Below, in pieces: positions 43,431 through 52,175 of a stretch of 64,000 nucleotides of DNA. The stretch lies in NCBI RefSeq assembly GCF_050337045.1, contig NZ_JAKJSO010000018.1:94605-158604 (forward strand). Direction: 5' to 3'. The notes under the pieces are model-generated. The model saw nothing but the letters and a program-made list of their open reading frames with translations. It searched no databases and was not told the origin of the DNA. The DNA is from Photobacterium kagoshimensis (lineage in GTDB: Bacteria; Pseudomonadota; Gammaproteobacteria; Enterobacterales; Vibrionaceae). The first letter of the stretch is position 1; every line of letters starts with the position of its first letter. The position numbers and the translations under genes were made by a program.

Positions 43431-43844
43431 TTATATGTGAAGACGAACGAAGGTTGTTGCAATTGCACTAACCATAAATACACAGGTTGCAATAATAGAA
43501 CGTTTCGACAAACGACCCATTCCACAAATACCATGACCACTCGTACAACCATTGCCAAGCTTGGTGCCTATACCCACCAGCAAACCCGCAAGAACGACCA
43601 TAGGGATTGATGCAACAGGTAAATCGAGCGGTAGTTCAAACCCCAACATAGGTGCAAGTAAACTCGCAATGACCATCCCAAGAATAAAGGTCGCTCGCCA
43701 GCCAAACTCCCCTTTTTGAGGCTTTAATAACCCAGATAAAATGCCGCTAATACCTGCAATACGGCCATTCATCACCAAAAGTAACGCAGCGGATAACCCT
43801 AATAACATTCCGCCTCTTAGTGCATCCCATGGAAATTCGCTCAT
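43431..43844 (-). CDS. YeeE/YedE-type transporter subunit (PmpA-like)
   Basis: The 137-residue membrane protein has four helices with GGMLLGLSAALLLVMNGRIAGISGI and GIGTKLGNGCTSGHGICGMGRLSKRS. The paired NGCTSGHGICG cysteines are the conserved sulfur-relay motif of YeeE/YedE. It is first in the transcript and divergent from the CoA-disulfide reductase, which fits a reactive-sulfur function for the locus. Confidence 0.9.
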   Translation of the reverse strand: MSEFPWDALRGGMLLGLSAALLLVMNGRIAGISGILSGLLKPQKGEFGWRATFILGMVIASLLAPMLGFELPLDLPVASIPMVVLAGLLVGIGTKLGNGCTSGHGICGMGRLSKRSIIATCVFMVSAIATTFVRLHI

Positions 43845-43942
43845 CTCACTACCCTATTTGTAAGTACCCATTATTAACTTCTATATTGGCTGCCTATAAT
43901 CACCAATACTCTACCTTATAACTAGCTTAACCCGCCCTTTTG

Positions 43943-43988
43943 ATTAGTCAACACTAATTAAGCAAAATTTAAATTAGACAATGCTAAT
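43943..43988. promoter_or_regulatory. tandem palindromic operators in the divergent sulfur promoter
   Basis: ATTAGTCAACACTAAT (43943-43958) and ATTAGACAATGCTAAT (43973-43988) are two 16-base sites of the form ATTAG-N6-CTAAT. Their centres are 30 bases apart (about three helical turns). They lie between the divergent YeeE/YedE and CoA-disulfide reductase genes. The form suits an ArsR/BigR-type sulfur-responsive repressor; no such regulator gene is in the window. Confidence 0.7.
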
Positions 43989-44045
43989 TTAAAGTTTTAC
44001 AGTGTTTAGTAATAAAAGCGTACAAATAAAATATCAGGAGTGTGT

Positions 44046-45746
44046 ATGACTAAGATTGTGATTATCGGTGGCGTTGCAGGCGGTGCATCTGCAGCGGCTC
44101 GCGCTCGTCGACTAAGTGAAGATGCAGAAATCATCATGTTTGAGCGCGGTGAGTTTGTCTCTTTCGCTAACTGTGGCCTTCCCTACCATATCGGTGGCGA
44201 TATCCAAGATCGCAGTAAGCTCCTGCTTCAAACACCCGATAGTTTCCTCGCTCGCTTCAATGTTGATGTACGTGTTATGAACGAAGTGACCAGTATCAAC
44301 CGCAATGACAAAACCGTCACAGTTAAAAACCTACTTGAGAATAGTGAGTACACCGAAAGCTATGACTTTCTACTATTAAGCCCAGGCGCGGGCCCTATTG
44401 TTCCCCCTATTCCTGGAGTACAAAACCCACTGACGCATAGCCTGCGCAATATTCCAGATATGGACCGCATTCTGCAAACTATCGAAACCAATAATGTCGA
44501 GCATGCTACCGTAGTTGGTGGTGGTTTTATTGGCCTTGAAATGATGGAAGCTTTCCACCAGCGAGGCATTAAAACAACCTTATTAGAACTGGCAGATCAA
44601 GTGATGACTCCTGTCGATAAAGAGATGGCAGGATTTGCTCACAGTGAAATTCGTAGCCATGGCGTCGACCTACGTTTAGGCGTTGCTTTAACTGGCGTCG
44701 AATATCTATCTGAGCCCCACATCGCGAGTACTGAAGCCGGTGAAAACCCCCAACATCAGCACATTAACGGTCACCTCAACCTCGCGTTGAGCAATGGTGA
44801 ATCGCTAAATACTGATCTACTGATTATGGCGATAGGTGTTCGCCCTGAAACTACGCTTGCAGCGAATGCAGGGCTCAAAATTGGTGAGCTAGGCGGTATT
44901 TGGACAACGCCTAACCTACAAACCAGTGATCCAGCAATTTATGCTGTCGGCGATGCCATTGAAGAAGCTGACTTTGTCACAGGCGAACAAACCATGGTGC
45001 CACTGGCAGGCCCTGCGAACCGACAAGGCCGAATGGCAGCAGATAACATGATGGGCAGAAGTGAAAGCTATCAAGGCACGCAAGGCACCGCGATTTGTAA
45101 GATTTTTGATTTAGCCATTGCTTCAACGGGTAAAAATGAAAAACAACTTCTACGCGATGGCATTGATTTTGAAAAAGTGTATGTCCATACCGCCAGCCAT
45201 GCGAGCTACTACCCTGGTGCTGAAATTGTATCTTTCAAAATGCTGTTTGACCCCAAAACAGGCAAGATCTTAGGGGCTCAAGCCGCAGGTAAAGACGGGG
45301 TCGATAAACGTATTGATATTATGGCTGTTGCGCAGCGTGCAGGTATGACAGTTGAACAACTCCAACACCTAGAGCTCACCTACGCACCACCGTACGGCAG
45401 CGCAAAAGATGTGATTAACCAAGCGGCTTTTGTGGCCAATAATATTATGAAGGGCGACGCGACACCGATTCATTTCGATGAAATTGATCAACTAACGGAT
45501 AACCAAGTACTACTAGATGTGCGCAACCCTGCTGAGCTGGAAAATGGCTATATTACAGGTGCGTTAAATATTCCGGTAGATCAACTTCGCCAACGCATGC
45601 ATGAGCTACCAAAAGACAAAGAGATCGTAATTTATTGTCAGGTTGGTTTACGTGGCAATGTGGCCTACCGTCAGCTCGTCAATAATGGCTTTACAGCGCG
45701 AAATCTGATCGGTGGCTACCGTACTTACATCACAGCCAAGCAGTAA
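44046..45746 (+). CDS. CoA-disulfide reductase with C-terminal rhodanese domain
   Basis: The ATG at 44046 follows AGGAG (44036-44040) and gives 566 residues. The N-terminal flavin- and NAD(P)H-binding part starts VIIGGVAGGASAAARARR. It has the single redox cysteine in FVSFANCGLPYH (C43), the second Rossmann ATVVGGGFIGLE, and the FAD-contacting AVGDAIE. A rhodanese domain occupies the last 100 residues with active-site cysteine C531 in YCQVGLRGN. Such CDR-rhodanese fusions (CoADR-RHD, Npsr-like) reduce CoA persulfide, polysulfide or disulfides in the cytosol. The divergent sulfur transporter supports a role in sulfane-sulfur handling. Confidence 0.92.
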   Translation: MTKIVIIGGVAGGASAAARARRLSEDAEIIMFERGEFVSFANCGLPYHIGGDIQDRSKLLLQTPDSFLARFNVDVRVMNEVTSINRNDKTVTVKNLLENSEYTESYDFLLLSPGAGPIVPPIPGVQNPLTHSLRNIPDMDRILQTIETNNVEHATVVGGGFIGLEMMEAFHQRGIKTTLLELADQVMTPVDKEMAGFAHSEIRSHGVDLRLGVALTGVEYLSEPHIASTEAGENPQHQHINGHLNLALSNGESLNTDLLIMAIGVRPETTLAANAGLKIGELGGIWTTPNLQTSDPAIYAVGDAIEEADFVTGEQTMVPLAGPANRQGRMAADNMMGRSESYQGTQGTAICKIFDLAIASTGKNEKQLLRDGIDFEKVYVHTASHASYYPGAEIVSFKMLFDPKTGKILGAQAAGKDGVDKRIDIMAVAQRAGMTVEQLQHLELTYAPPYGSAKDVINQAAFVANNIMKGDATPIHFDEIDQLTDNQVLLDVRNPAELENGYITGALNIPVDQLRQRMHELPKDKEIVIYCQVGLRGNVAYRQLVNNGFTARNLIGGYRTYITAKQ

Positions 45747-45756
45747 ACAAAAAAAA

Positions 45757-45776
45757 GCCGCAGCAGACGCTGCGGC
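45757..45776. terminator. terminator between the CDR-rhodanese and acyltransferase genes
   Basis: GCCGCAGC pairs with GCTGCGGC across AGAC. On the minus strand it is followed by a run of eight T, so it best serves the acyltransferase transcript; it may also end the plus-strand gene. Confidence 0.75.
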
Positions 45777-45885
45777 AAACGCTAGAATAAAAGTGATGGT
45801 TATACTGCCCTACTTAAAGGTTCAAGTGCGCAGCGATTGTTATTCAATAATTTCTTCGATAATAACGCCAAATGGCAACGGCCAC

Positions 45886-47571
45886 TTAAACTTTCACCGC
45901 GCGTGATCGCGCCACTTTAGGCGCACTAACTGGCAGCTCTTCATCAATTTCTTGATTAACCGCTTCAGCACTTGGGTCTATCTCTATTTGAGACGATAAC
46001 TTGGCCGTTAGCGCGGCTAATTGTTTTTCAAGCTCTGCCACTTTGTGCTGTTTTTCACGCAGTAAGCGATCGAACTCCTCATCTTCAGGTGTGAGTGACT
46101 GCTGAGCTGCAGACACCGCTACTTCAATTGCAAACTCTTCTTCAGTGGGTTTATCTACTCGCTCGCCAACTTCAAAACAAGCCGCTTCTAAAATCTCTTG
46201 CTGTAACTCTTCAAACGCCTCTTGCATATAGTCTGCAATCACTTCAAAACCCGGTAAAGATTGGCTACAAGCCACTAACGAGTAATACATGGTATCGCCA
46301 TTACTGAAGAAAGTAATATTGAGCGTTTGTCCCGGCATAAGTACGGAAACAGGGTACTGTTGCTGAACTTTCGCCCCCATAAAGTAAAGCTGCTCTTTTT
46401 CTCCAGGAACATTAGATATCAATAAGTTAGTTGTGGTTGGTACATAATTATTAACGCCTAACTTACCGGTTATCAAGGAAATACCATTCACCAACAAAGA
46501 GTAGTTAATGTAGGCATCTGGTGAGATAGCTAAGGCTTCACGTTTAAGGTCATTCGTTGCCGTTTGAATCGCCTCTAAACGCTGTAATGGCGTTAGATTA
46601 GGACGGCCTAATTCCACATTACCTATGGTCATTTTATTGCCATGACCCGCATTCGATTCAGCTTTATTACGTAAATTAATCGGCATCATTGCGATAAGAG
46701 GCTTACGTAATGGCTGCGATCTGCTCTTTAAATAACGGTTCAGTGCAATATCCGAAACGGTGTACAGCACATCATTCATTGACGCACCCGTTATCGTGCG
46801 CAAATGCTTAATTTGCTTAATAGAGAAGTCGCCTAAACTTAATGCTCTATTACGTTGCGGATTAGCATTAAATGGTGTTTTTGGCGCAGAGAACGGCAGC
46901 GCTAAATCACTGTGTCCCAAATTAACAGCTTTCATCGCAAGCTTAGTCCCTAAGCGGAACATAGATGGCAACAGCGATATTTGTTTCGATGCTTTGGTGA
47001 CAGTTTTCATCACCATTTCTGTCAAGTGATGCTCTTGCTGACGCTGCGACGACGTTTTGCGTATATCATGCTGCCATAACGGCGCATTAAATGATTCTTC
47101 AATATCTGGTGAACAACTTGATGTAAACATCTTGCTTGCTCGAATCCCATCCGCAACCGCATGGTGCATTTTCATCATTAGCGCAACGCGGTTACCTTCC
47201 AGCCCATCAATAACCCATACTTCCCATAAGGGTTTAGCACGATCGAGAACCTGACCATGAATACGGCCAGCCACTTTTTGCAGCTGTGCATCATTTCCAG
47301 GGGCTGGCAACATAGTGAAACGGATATGATCTTCGATATTAATGCTTGGTAATACATCCCACCGGGGTTTACCCGTCATACCCCAGTTCAGCTTCCAGTT
47401 AAAAGGCTGACACGCATCGGGCTTTTGTAAAAAGCTCGCGTAAACATTTTGCGCAAAATTTGCCGCATCCTCTTTCGGCGGCTCTAGAATGATCAGCCCT
47501 GAAACATGCAGAGGCGTTTTCGCTGACTCGAAGGCCACAAAACTAAAATCCAACAGCGACAAGCTCGGCAT
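45886..47571 (-). CDS. wax ester synthase/diacylglycerol acyltransferase (WS/DGAT) family protein
   Basis: The 561-residue protein belongs to the bifunctional WS/DGAT family, which esterify acyl-CoA with fatty alcohols or diacylglycerol at the cytoplasmic membrane. The catalytic HHxxxDG is HHAVADG at residues 136-142. PLWEVWVIDGLEGNRVA, an MMPINLR-type segment and NLLISNVPGEKEQLYFMGAKV are also family-typical. Family members are about 450-480 residues; here a further 90-residue tail contains a coiled coil (EFDRLLREKQHKVAELEKQL) and a basic end (KVARSRAVKV). It is monocistronic and divergent from a CoA-transferase gene. Confidence 0.9.
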   Translation of the reverse strand: MPSLSLLDFSFVAFESAKTPLHVSGLIILEPPKEDAANFAQNVYASFLQKPDACQPFNWKLNWGMTGKPRWDVLPSINIEDHIRFTMLPAPGNDAQLQKVAGRIHGQVLDRAKPLWEVWVIDGLEGNRVALMMKMHHAVADGIRASKMFTSSCSPDIEESFNAPLWQHDIRKTSSQRQQEHHLTEMVMKTVTKASKQISLLPSMFRLGTKLAMKAVNLGHSDLALPFSAPKTPFNANPQRNRALSLGDFSIKQIKHLRTITGASMNDVLYTVSDIALNRYLKSRSQPLRKPLIAMMPINLRNKAESNAGHGNKMTIGNVELGRPNLTPLQRLEAIQTATNDLKREALAISPDAYINYSLLVNGISLITGKLGVNNYVPTTTNLLISNVPGEKEQLYFMGAKVQQQYPVSVLMPGQTLNITFFSNGDTMYYSLVACSQSLPGFEVIADYMQEAFEELQQEILEAACFEVGERVDKPTEEEFAIEVAVSAAQQSLTPEDEEFDRLLREKQHKVAELEKQLAALTAKLSSQIEIDPSAEAVNQEIDEELPVSAPKVARSRAVKV

Positions 47572-48031
47572 AAATGATCCTTTTTATTCCTATAACAAAT
47601 TGCTGTCTTAACGGTAACAATGAATATTAGATCATTCTTTCTAATTTCTTATTTCACACAGTGTTGATGTCACAAATTCATCGGCAAAATCCACTAAATA
47701 CTGTGCAAGAATTTATCTGAATATCAACCCGTGATACATGTCACTTATTCTCACAGCAATAACCCGCTATCCCTTTATTTATCAATAGTTCCATAAGGTT
47801 TAGTGCCTTCGACTTTGCTTCTCTTGTCACAGCCATATCGTGAAAGCAATAAGCGATACCAACTCCACAGTATGCGAAAAAAGGATGTGACTAGAGTCAA
47901 CTTATTGCATAAAGAAGACGTGAACAGGCAAAAATAGAATGAATGCTCTATTCTTTCTTCCAATAATAACAATTTAACAACAAACAAAATATTACTGCTC
48001 ATCGCTAATACCGATAACAAAGGAATGTGAT
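47572..48031. other. divergent intergenic region with CRP-like site
   Basis: This AT-rich 460-base gap lies between the WS/DGAT and CoA-hydrolase genes. The only recognisable signal is the CRP-like box at 47730-47745. No small gene is convincing. Confidence 0.45.
47730..47745. promoter_or_regulatory. CRP-like site
   Basis: CGTGATACATGTCACT contains the perfect core GTGA-N6-TCAC. It lies about 160 bases before the WS/DGAT start and 287 before the CoA-hydrolase start. Confidence 0.55.
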
Positions 48032-50284
48032 ATGTCTGTACTTGAACTCGTTGAAACGCATCCTACTCATCTTACGCCTCTCATGGCGGGCAACTCTCTA
48101 TCTCATACAAAACCACCAGCGATCGTATTCGAACACCAAGACGATCTTGTTGATCAAGTCATTGCAACTGTCGGTAAAAAGATCGTATTAGGACTCCCAC
48201 TCGCGATCGGTAAACCTATTGCTTTTGTGAATGCAATCTATCAACGAGCCAAAAAGGATCCTTCTATATCACTGACCATCGAAACGGGGATCACATTAGA
48301 AAAGCCTTCAGGTAAATCCGCTTTAGAGCAAAACTTTCTGCAACCTTTTGTAGAACGTGAGTTTGCTGGTGTACCCGATATTGAGTACATGAAAGATATT
48401 CGTAGCGGAAATTTACCTTCAAATGTCCAAGTTGGTGAATTTTTCTTCAAAGCTGGCAGTTGTTTGAATTCTAAACAACAGCTCAACTATACCAGCACAA
48501 ACTACACCCATGCCGTTCGCGATCTTCTTGATAAACAAGTAAATGTCATCGCACAGCTTATCGCATCACGAACATGTGACGGTGTAACCACATACAGTTT
48601 ATGCAGTAACTCCGACCTAGGCTTAGATTTAATTCCTGAATTAGAGAAACTCAAAGCAGAAGGTAAACCCATTGCGGTTGTAGGAGAGGTAAACAGTAAT
48701 ATGCCTTTCATGTACAACCATGCAGAGCTTTCAGCCAATGCATTTGATTTTGTTTTAGATGCAAACAGCCAGCCCGATCATCAAGACTATGCTATCTTTG
48801 CCGCGCCTAATATGGCGATCTCACCTGAAGATCATATGATCGGTTTATACACCAGTACCTTGATGAAAGATAATGGGACATTACAGATTGGTATTGGCTC
48901 ACTAAGTAGCGCTCTAACTTACAGCACCCTACTGCGCCACCAACATAACACTGAATATCAGCAAATGCTGAAAACCTTGAAGATCAAAGAAAGATTCCCT
49001 ATCACTACGCAAGTAGGCGATACCGAACCTTTCTATCACGGCCTATATGGTTGTAGTGAACTTATGGTCGATGGTTTCATGCATTTGTACCAAGCTGGTA
49101 TTTTGAAGCGCCAAGTATTTGAAGACGTTGCTCTACAGCATTTATTAAATAGCGATAAAATCACGACAGACGTGTCTATCGGCACGCTAATGACACTGTG
49201 TGACCACAAGCTCATCACGCCATTTCTGACAGAAGACGATGTAAACTACTTGCTGAAAATTGGTGTGCTTAAATCAGATGTCAGTTATCGCAACGGTACC
49301 TTGTTGATCGGCGAACATAAGGTGACTGCCAATTTACACGATGCCCAGTGTCTTCAAGAAATCAGTAAGCACTACTTAAACGATAGCTTGCAAGGCGGTA
49401 TTGTCATGCATGGTGCCTTCTTTATCGGCCCACAGGAGTTCTATCAACACTTACGTGACTTAACACCTGAAGAACATGAACATTTCTGTATGACGAGTGT
49501 TAACTATGTCAATGACCTCTACGATCACATGCTTGGTAATCAGCAGTTAAAACAAGTTCAACGCCAGCATGCACGGTTTATTAACTCTGGCATGATGGTG
49601 ACCCTAGATGGCTCTGTCGTCTCAGATGCACTGGCAAATGGTCAGGTTGTGAGTGGTGTTGGTGGCCAATACAACTTTGTCGCACAATCACACCAACTAC
49701 CAGATGCTCGGTCAATTATTAAAATTCGTAGTACCTGCGTTCGTAACGGTAAGTTGCAATCTAATATCTTGTTCAACTATGGCCACACCACCATCCCACG
49801 CCAGCTTCGAGATATTGTCGTTACCGAATACGGTATCGCTGATTTGCGCAGTAAACCAGATCACGTTGTTTACACCGAACTCATTAAAATCGCTGATTCA
49901 CGTTTCCAACAGCAACTTTTAACCGAAGCAAAAGCCGCGGGTAAAGTTGCAAAGGATTACCAAATCCCAGCAGAATTCGCGAACAATACACCGCAATCTG
50001 TCACCAGCTTCTTAGCACCTTACACCAAGCTTAACTGGTTCCCTGCCTTCCCATTTGGTTGCAGTTTTACCGATGAAGAACTAACAATAGGTAAAGCACT
50101 TAAGAAATTAAAAAAAGAAACAGCAAGCCCTCAAGGGAAGTTGCAAGCTATCGCACGATCGCTTGTTGTAGGAAAGCCTGATGAGGCGCAAAAACGTTTA
50201 TTAAAACGAATGCGACTTGATGAACCCAAAACACTCGAAGAACGTATTACACAAAAACTATTACTGAATGCGTTTCAACATTAA
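48032..50284 (+). CDS. acetyl-CoA hydrolase/CoA-transferase family protein
   Basis: The 750-residue cytosolic protein matches the acetyl-CoA hydrolase/4-hydroxybutyrate CoA-transferase superfamily: NGTLQIGIGSLSSALTYS, VVSGVGGQYNFVAQSHQL and VVTEYGIADLRSK. The second half carries the most conserved part. At 750 residues it is longer than the usual 430-640. The exact acyl-CoA substrate cannot be inferred. The ATG follows AAAGGAATG. A 46-residue cysteine-rich gene starts 25 bases downstream. Confidence 0.88.
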   Translation: MSVLELVETHPTHLTPLMAGNSLSHTKPPAIVFEHQDDLVDQVIATVGKKIVLGLPLAIGKPIAFVNAIYQRAKKDPSISLTIETGITLEKPSGKSALEQNFLQPFVEREFAGVPDIEYMKDIRSGNLPSNVQVGEFFFKAGSCLNSKQQLNYTSTNYTHAVRDLLDKQVNVIAQLIASRTCDGVTTYSLCSNSDLGLDLIPELEKLKAEGKPIAVVGEVNSNMPFMYNHAELSANAFDFVLDANSQPDHQDYAIFAAPNMAISPEDHMIGLYTSTLMKDNGTLQIGIGSLSSALTYSTLLRHQHNTEYQQMLKTLKIKERFPITTQVGDTEPFYHGLYGCSELMVDGFMHLYQAGILKRQVFEDVALQHLLNSDKITTDVSIGTLMTLCDHKLITPFLTEDDVNYLLKIGVLKSDVSYRNGTLLIGEHKVTANLHDAQCLQEISKHYLNDSLQGGIVMHGAFFIGPQEFYQHLRDLTPEEHEHFCMTSVNYVNDLYDHMLGNQQLKQVQRQHARFINSGMMVTLDGSVVSDALANGQVVSGVGGQYNFVAQSHQLPDARSIIKIRSTCVRNGKLQSNILFNYGHTTIPRQLRDIVVTEYGIADLRSKPDHVVYTELIKIADSRFQQQLLTEAKAAGKVAKDYQIPAEFANNTPQSVTSFLAPYTKLNWFPAFPFGCSFTDEELTIGKALKKLKKETASPQGKLQAIARSLVVGKPDEAQKRLLKRMRLDEPKTLEERITQKLLLNAFQH

Positions 50285-50309
50285 CTAAATTAGCAATGTA
50301 GGTACTGTT

Positions 50310-50450
50310 ATGACTAAAAAGTACAAGGAAATTGCCCTATGCCCCTACGCGGCAATATGGGGCTGTATGAAGTGCCCTGTTAAGCGTGTATGCCCAGGAA
50401 AAACAACCATAGGTGACAAACCAATACAGCCTATCAAGCGTAAACGCTAA
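50310..50450 (+). CDS. 46-residue cysteine-rich protein
   Basis: ATG at 50310 behind TAGGTACTG opens a 46-codon ORF (MTKKYKEIALCPYAAIWGC...). Four cysteines in the pattern C11-x7-C19-x2-C22-x5-C28, each near proline, suggest a metal or Fe-S site; the C-terminus is basic (IKRKR). It sits 25 bases after the CoA-hydrolase gene and is closed by a strong terminator, so it is very probably the second gene of that operon. I know no family for it. Confidence 0.7.
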   Translation: MTKKYKEIALCPYAAIWGCMKCPVKRVCPGKTTIGDKPIQPIKRKR

Positions 50451-50457
50451 TCACATC

Positions 50458-50483
50458 GAAGGAGGCAATGCCTCCTTCTTTTA
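50458..50483 (+). terminator. terminator of the CoA-hydrolase operon
   Basis: GAAGGAGGC pairs with GCCTCCTTC across AAT, then TTTTAT. Confidence 0.9.
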
Positions 50484-50887
50484 TGTTCAGCATCAGTAAT
50501 AAGTAACGACAGTTAACATATTGAATGACTTAATTATTCATTATCAAGAACATGAAGTAGTTCAAAATTCAAACAGATCATCTATGATAGTTTACCTCTT
50601 AACATGTAACATTTACTCACGCTTTCTGTAACACAATGGTGACCTTTATGAGCAGCCGTTTTAGTACACAATTGCGATACGAGAATTACTATCGTCTATG
50701 AACGATAACCCGCGCTGGCAGTCTGTACAGCACACAGCAATTCCTTCCTCACACGACACTCAGATACCACCTCCATATTACCGTTCCTGATCCCGGATAA
50801 TTACCAACCACGCGCTTACTCTGTGGCGATAACTCTGACCGTCGCCCAAATATTTGCACCGTATATCAGTCATGGTAAGGAAATCAT
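50484..50887 (+). other. region upstream of the PTS IIC gene
   Basis: No recognised gene lies here. Two tiny ORFs are coupled by an ATGA overlap: 17 codons at 50648-50701 (MSSRFSTQLRYENYYRL) behind GGTGA, and 30 codons at 50698-50790. They could be a leader of the PTS transcript or a chance arrangement. Confidence 0.3.
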
Positions 50888-51910
50888 ATGGAAATTTTAA
50901 TGGGTATCGCTGCCCTATTAGCAGCTTTATGTCTATTCTCGCTATTCAGTTTCAAAGCACCAAACGGAAGTGCCGCGATGAGCGGCTTAGCAGATGCTGC
51001 TATCGCAACCTTTTTGGTTGAAGCTATTCATAAATATGTAATGGGGAATTTATTTGGGATCGGCTATCTTGCCGAATTCGGGAATATGGTTGGGGGCATG
51101 GGCGGAATTGCAGCCGCGACTTTAGTGATGCTCCGTATGGGGATCCAACCTGTTTATGCCATAGTAACAGGTCTTGCGATGGCAAACCTTGGCATACTTG
51201 AAGGCTTTATTGTCGGTTACCTATTCTCTTTTCTTGCCCCTCTGTTCAAAAAATACTTACCAGAAGGGGTCGATGTTATTGTTGGGGTACTAACCCTTGC
51301 ACCACTTGCCAGACTGCTTGGTATTTTCATTAGCCCTGCCCTAGAGATGTTAATGGGCACATTGGCAAATATGATCACTGAGGCCACCTTATTCTCACCA
51401 CTTGCTATGGGCTTTATGCTGGGTGGACTGATTAAAATGGTATGTACCTCACCACTCAGTTCGATGGCCCTCACCGCTATGCTTGGGTTGACAGGTTTAC
51501 CTATGGGGATCGCGGCAATTGCTTGTGTCGGCGGTTCTTTTACCAATGGTTATATCTTCCACAAACTAAAACTGGGTAAATCAAGTAACACTATCAGCGT
51601 AATGCTAGAGCCTCTCACTCAAGCGCATATCGTAACCCGTAACCCAGTGCCTATCTTCATGTCTAACTTCATTGGTGGCGCTTTGGCTGGAACTATCGCT
51701 GCCTACTTCGGCATCGTGAACGATGCACCAGGAAGTGCAGCTCCAATTCCTGGTTTGCTTGCCTCTATTGCGTTCAATGCACCGCAAACGCTCTTCATGG
51801 CAACAGTTGCCGCTGCTTTTGCTGGTTTGCTTGGCGGGGTTATTGGCCACCAAATCTACAAACGTTTACTGGCTGAACGCATACCGCTACAACAATTTGC
51901 TAATGGCTAA
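50888..51910 (+). CDS. PTS sugar transporter subunit IIC (EIIC_2-like)
   Basis: The 340-residue inner-membrane protein has about nine hydrophobic segments and resembles the stand-alone PTS_EIIC_2 family: FKAPNGSAAMSGLADAAIATFLVEAIHKY, FLAPLFKKYLPEGVDVIVG and CTSPLSSMALTAMLGLTGLP. It lacks fused IIA or IIB domains, and none is encoded nearby, so phosphotransfer partners must be elsewhere or the protein works as a plain permease or sensor. The ATG follows TAAGGAAATC. A terminator closes the gene. Confidence 0.85.
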   Translation: MEILMGIAALLAALCLFSLFSFKAPNGSAAMSGLADAAIATFLVEAIHKYVMGNLFGIGYLAEFGNMVGGMGGIAAATLVMLRMGIQPVYAIVTGLAMANLGILEGFIVGYLFSFLAPLFKKYLPEGVDVIVGVLTLAPLARLLGIFISPALEMLMGTLANMITEATLFSPLAMGFMLGGLIKMVCTSPLSSMALTAMLGLTGLPMGIAAIACVGGSFTNGYIFHKLKLGKSSNTISVMLEPLTQAHIVTRNPVPIFMSNFIGGALAGTIAAYFGIVNDAPGSAAPIPGLLASIAFNAPQTLFMATVAAAFAGLLGGVIGHQIYKRLLAERIPLQQFANG

Positions 51911-51948
51911 CCACTCACCACAAGAAGATCTCTAATCTTCGATAAATT

Positions 51949-51986
51949 GAAGCCACGCACCCTATGTGAGTGGCTTCATTTTTTTG
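51949..51986 (+). terminator. terminator after the PTS IIC gene
   Basis: GAAGCCAC (51949-51956) pairs with GTGGCTTC (51970-51977), then seven T. Confidence 0.9.
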
Positions 51987-52175
51987 CCTGCATTCCGCTT
52001 ATTTCTAATGAAATCGAGATATAGCTCGTATAAACCCATATTGAGAATAGAGTCAAATTTCCCAACAAAATCATGACACCAGATCTTATTTCTAGCGCTT
52101 TATTTTGATTTACCTGCTCTTAGATAGGAGTATTATGCGCAATTAGTGTATATGCCCCAATGGAGCACCACCTTG

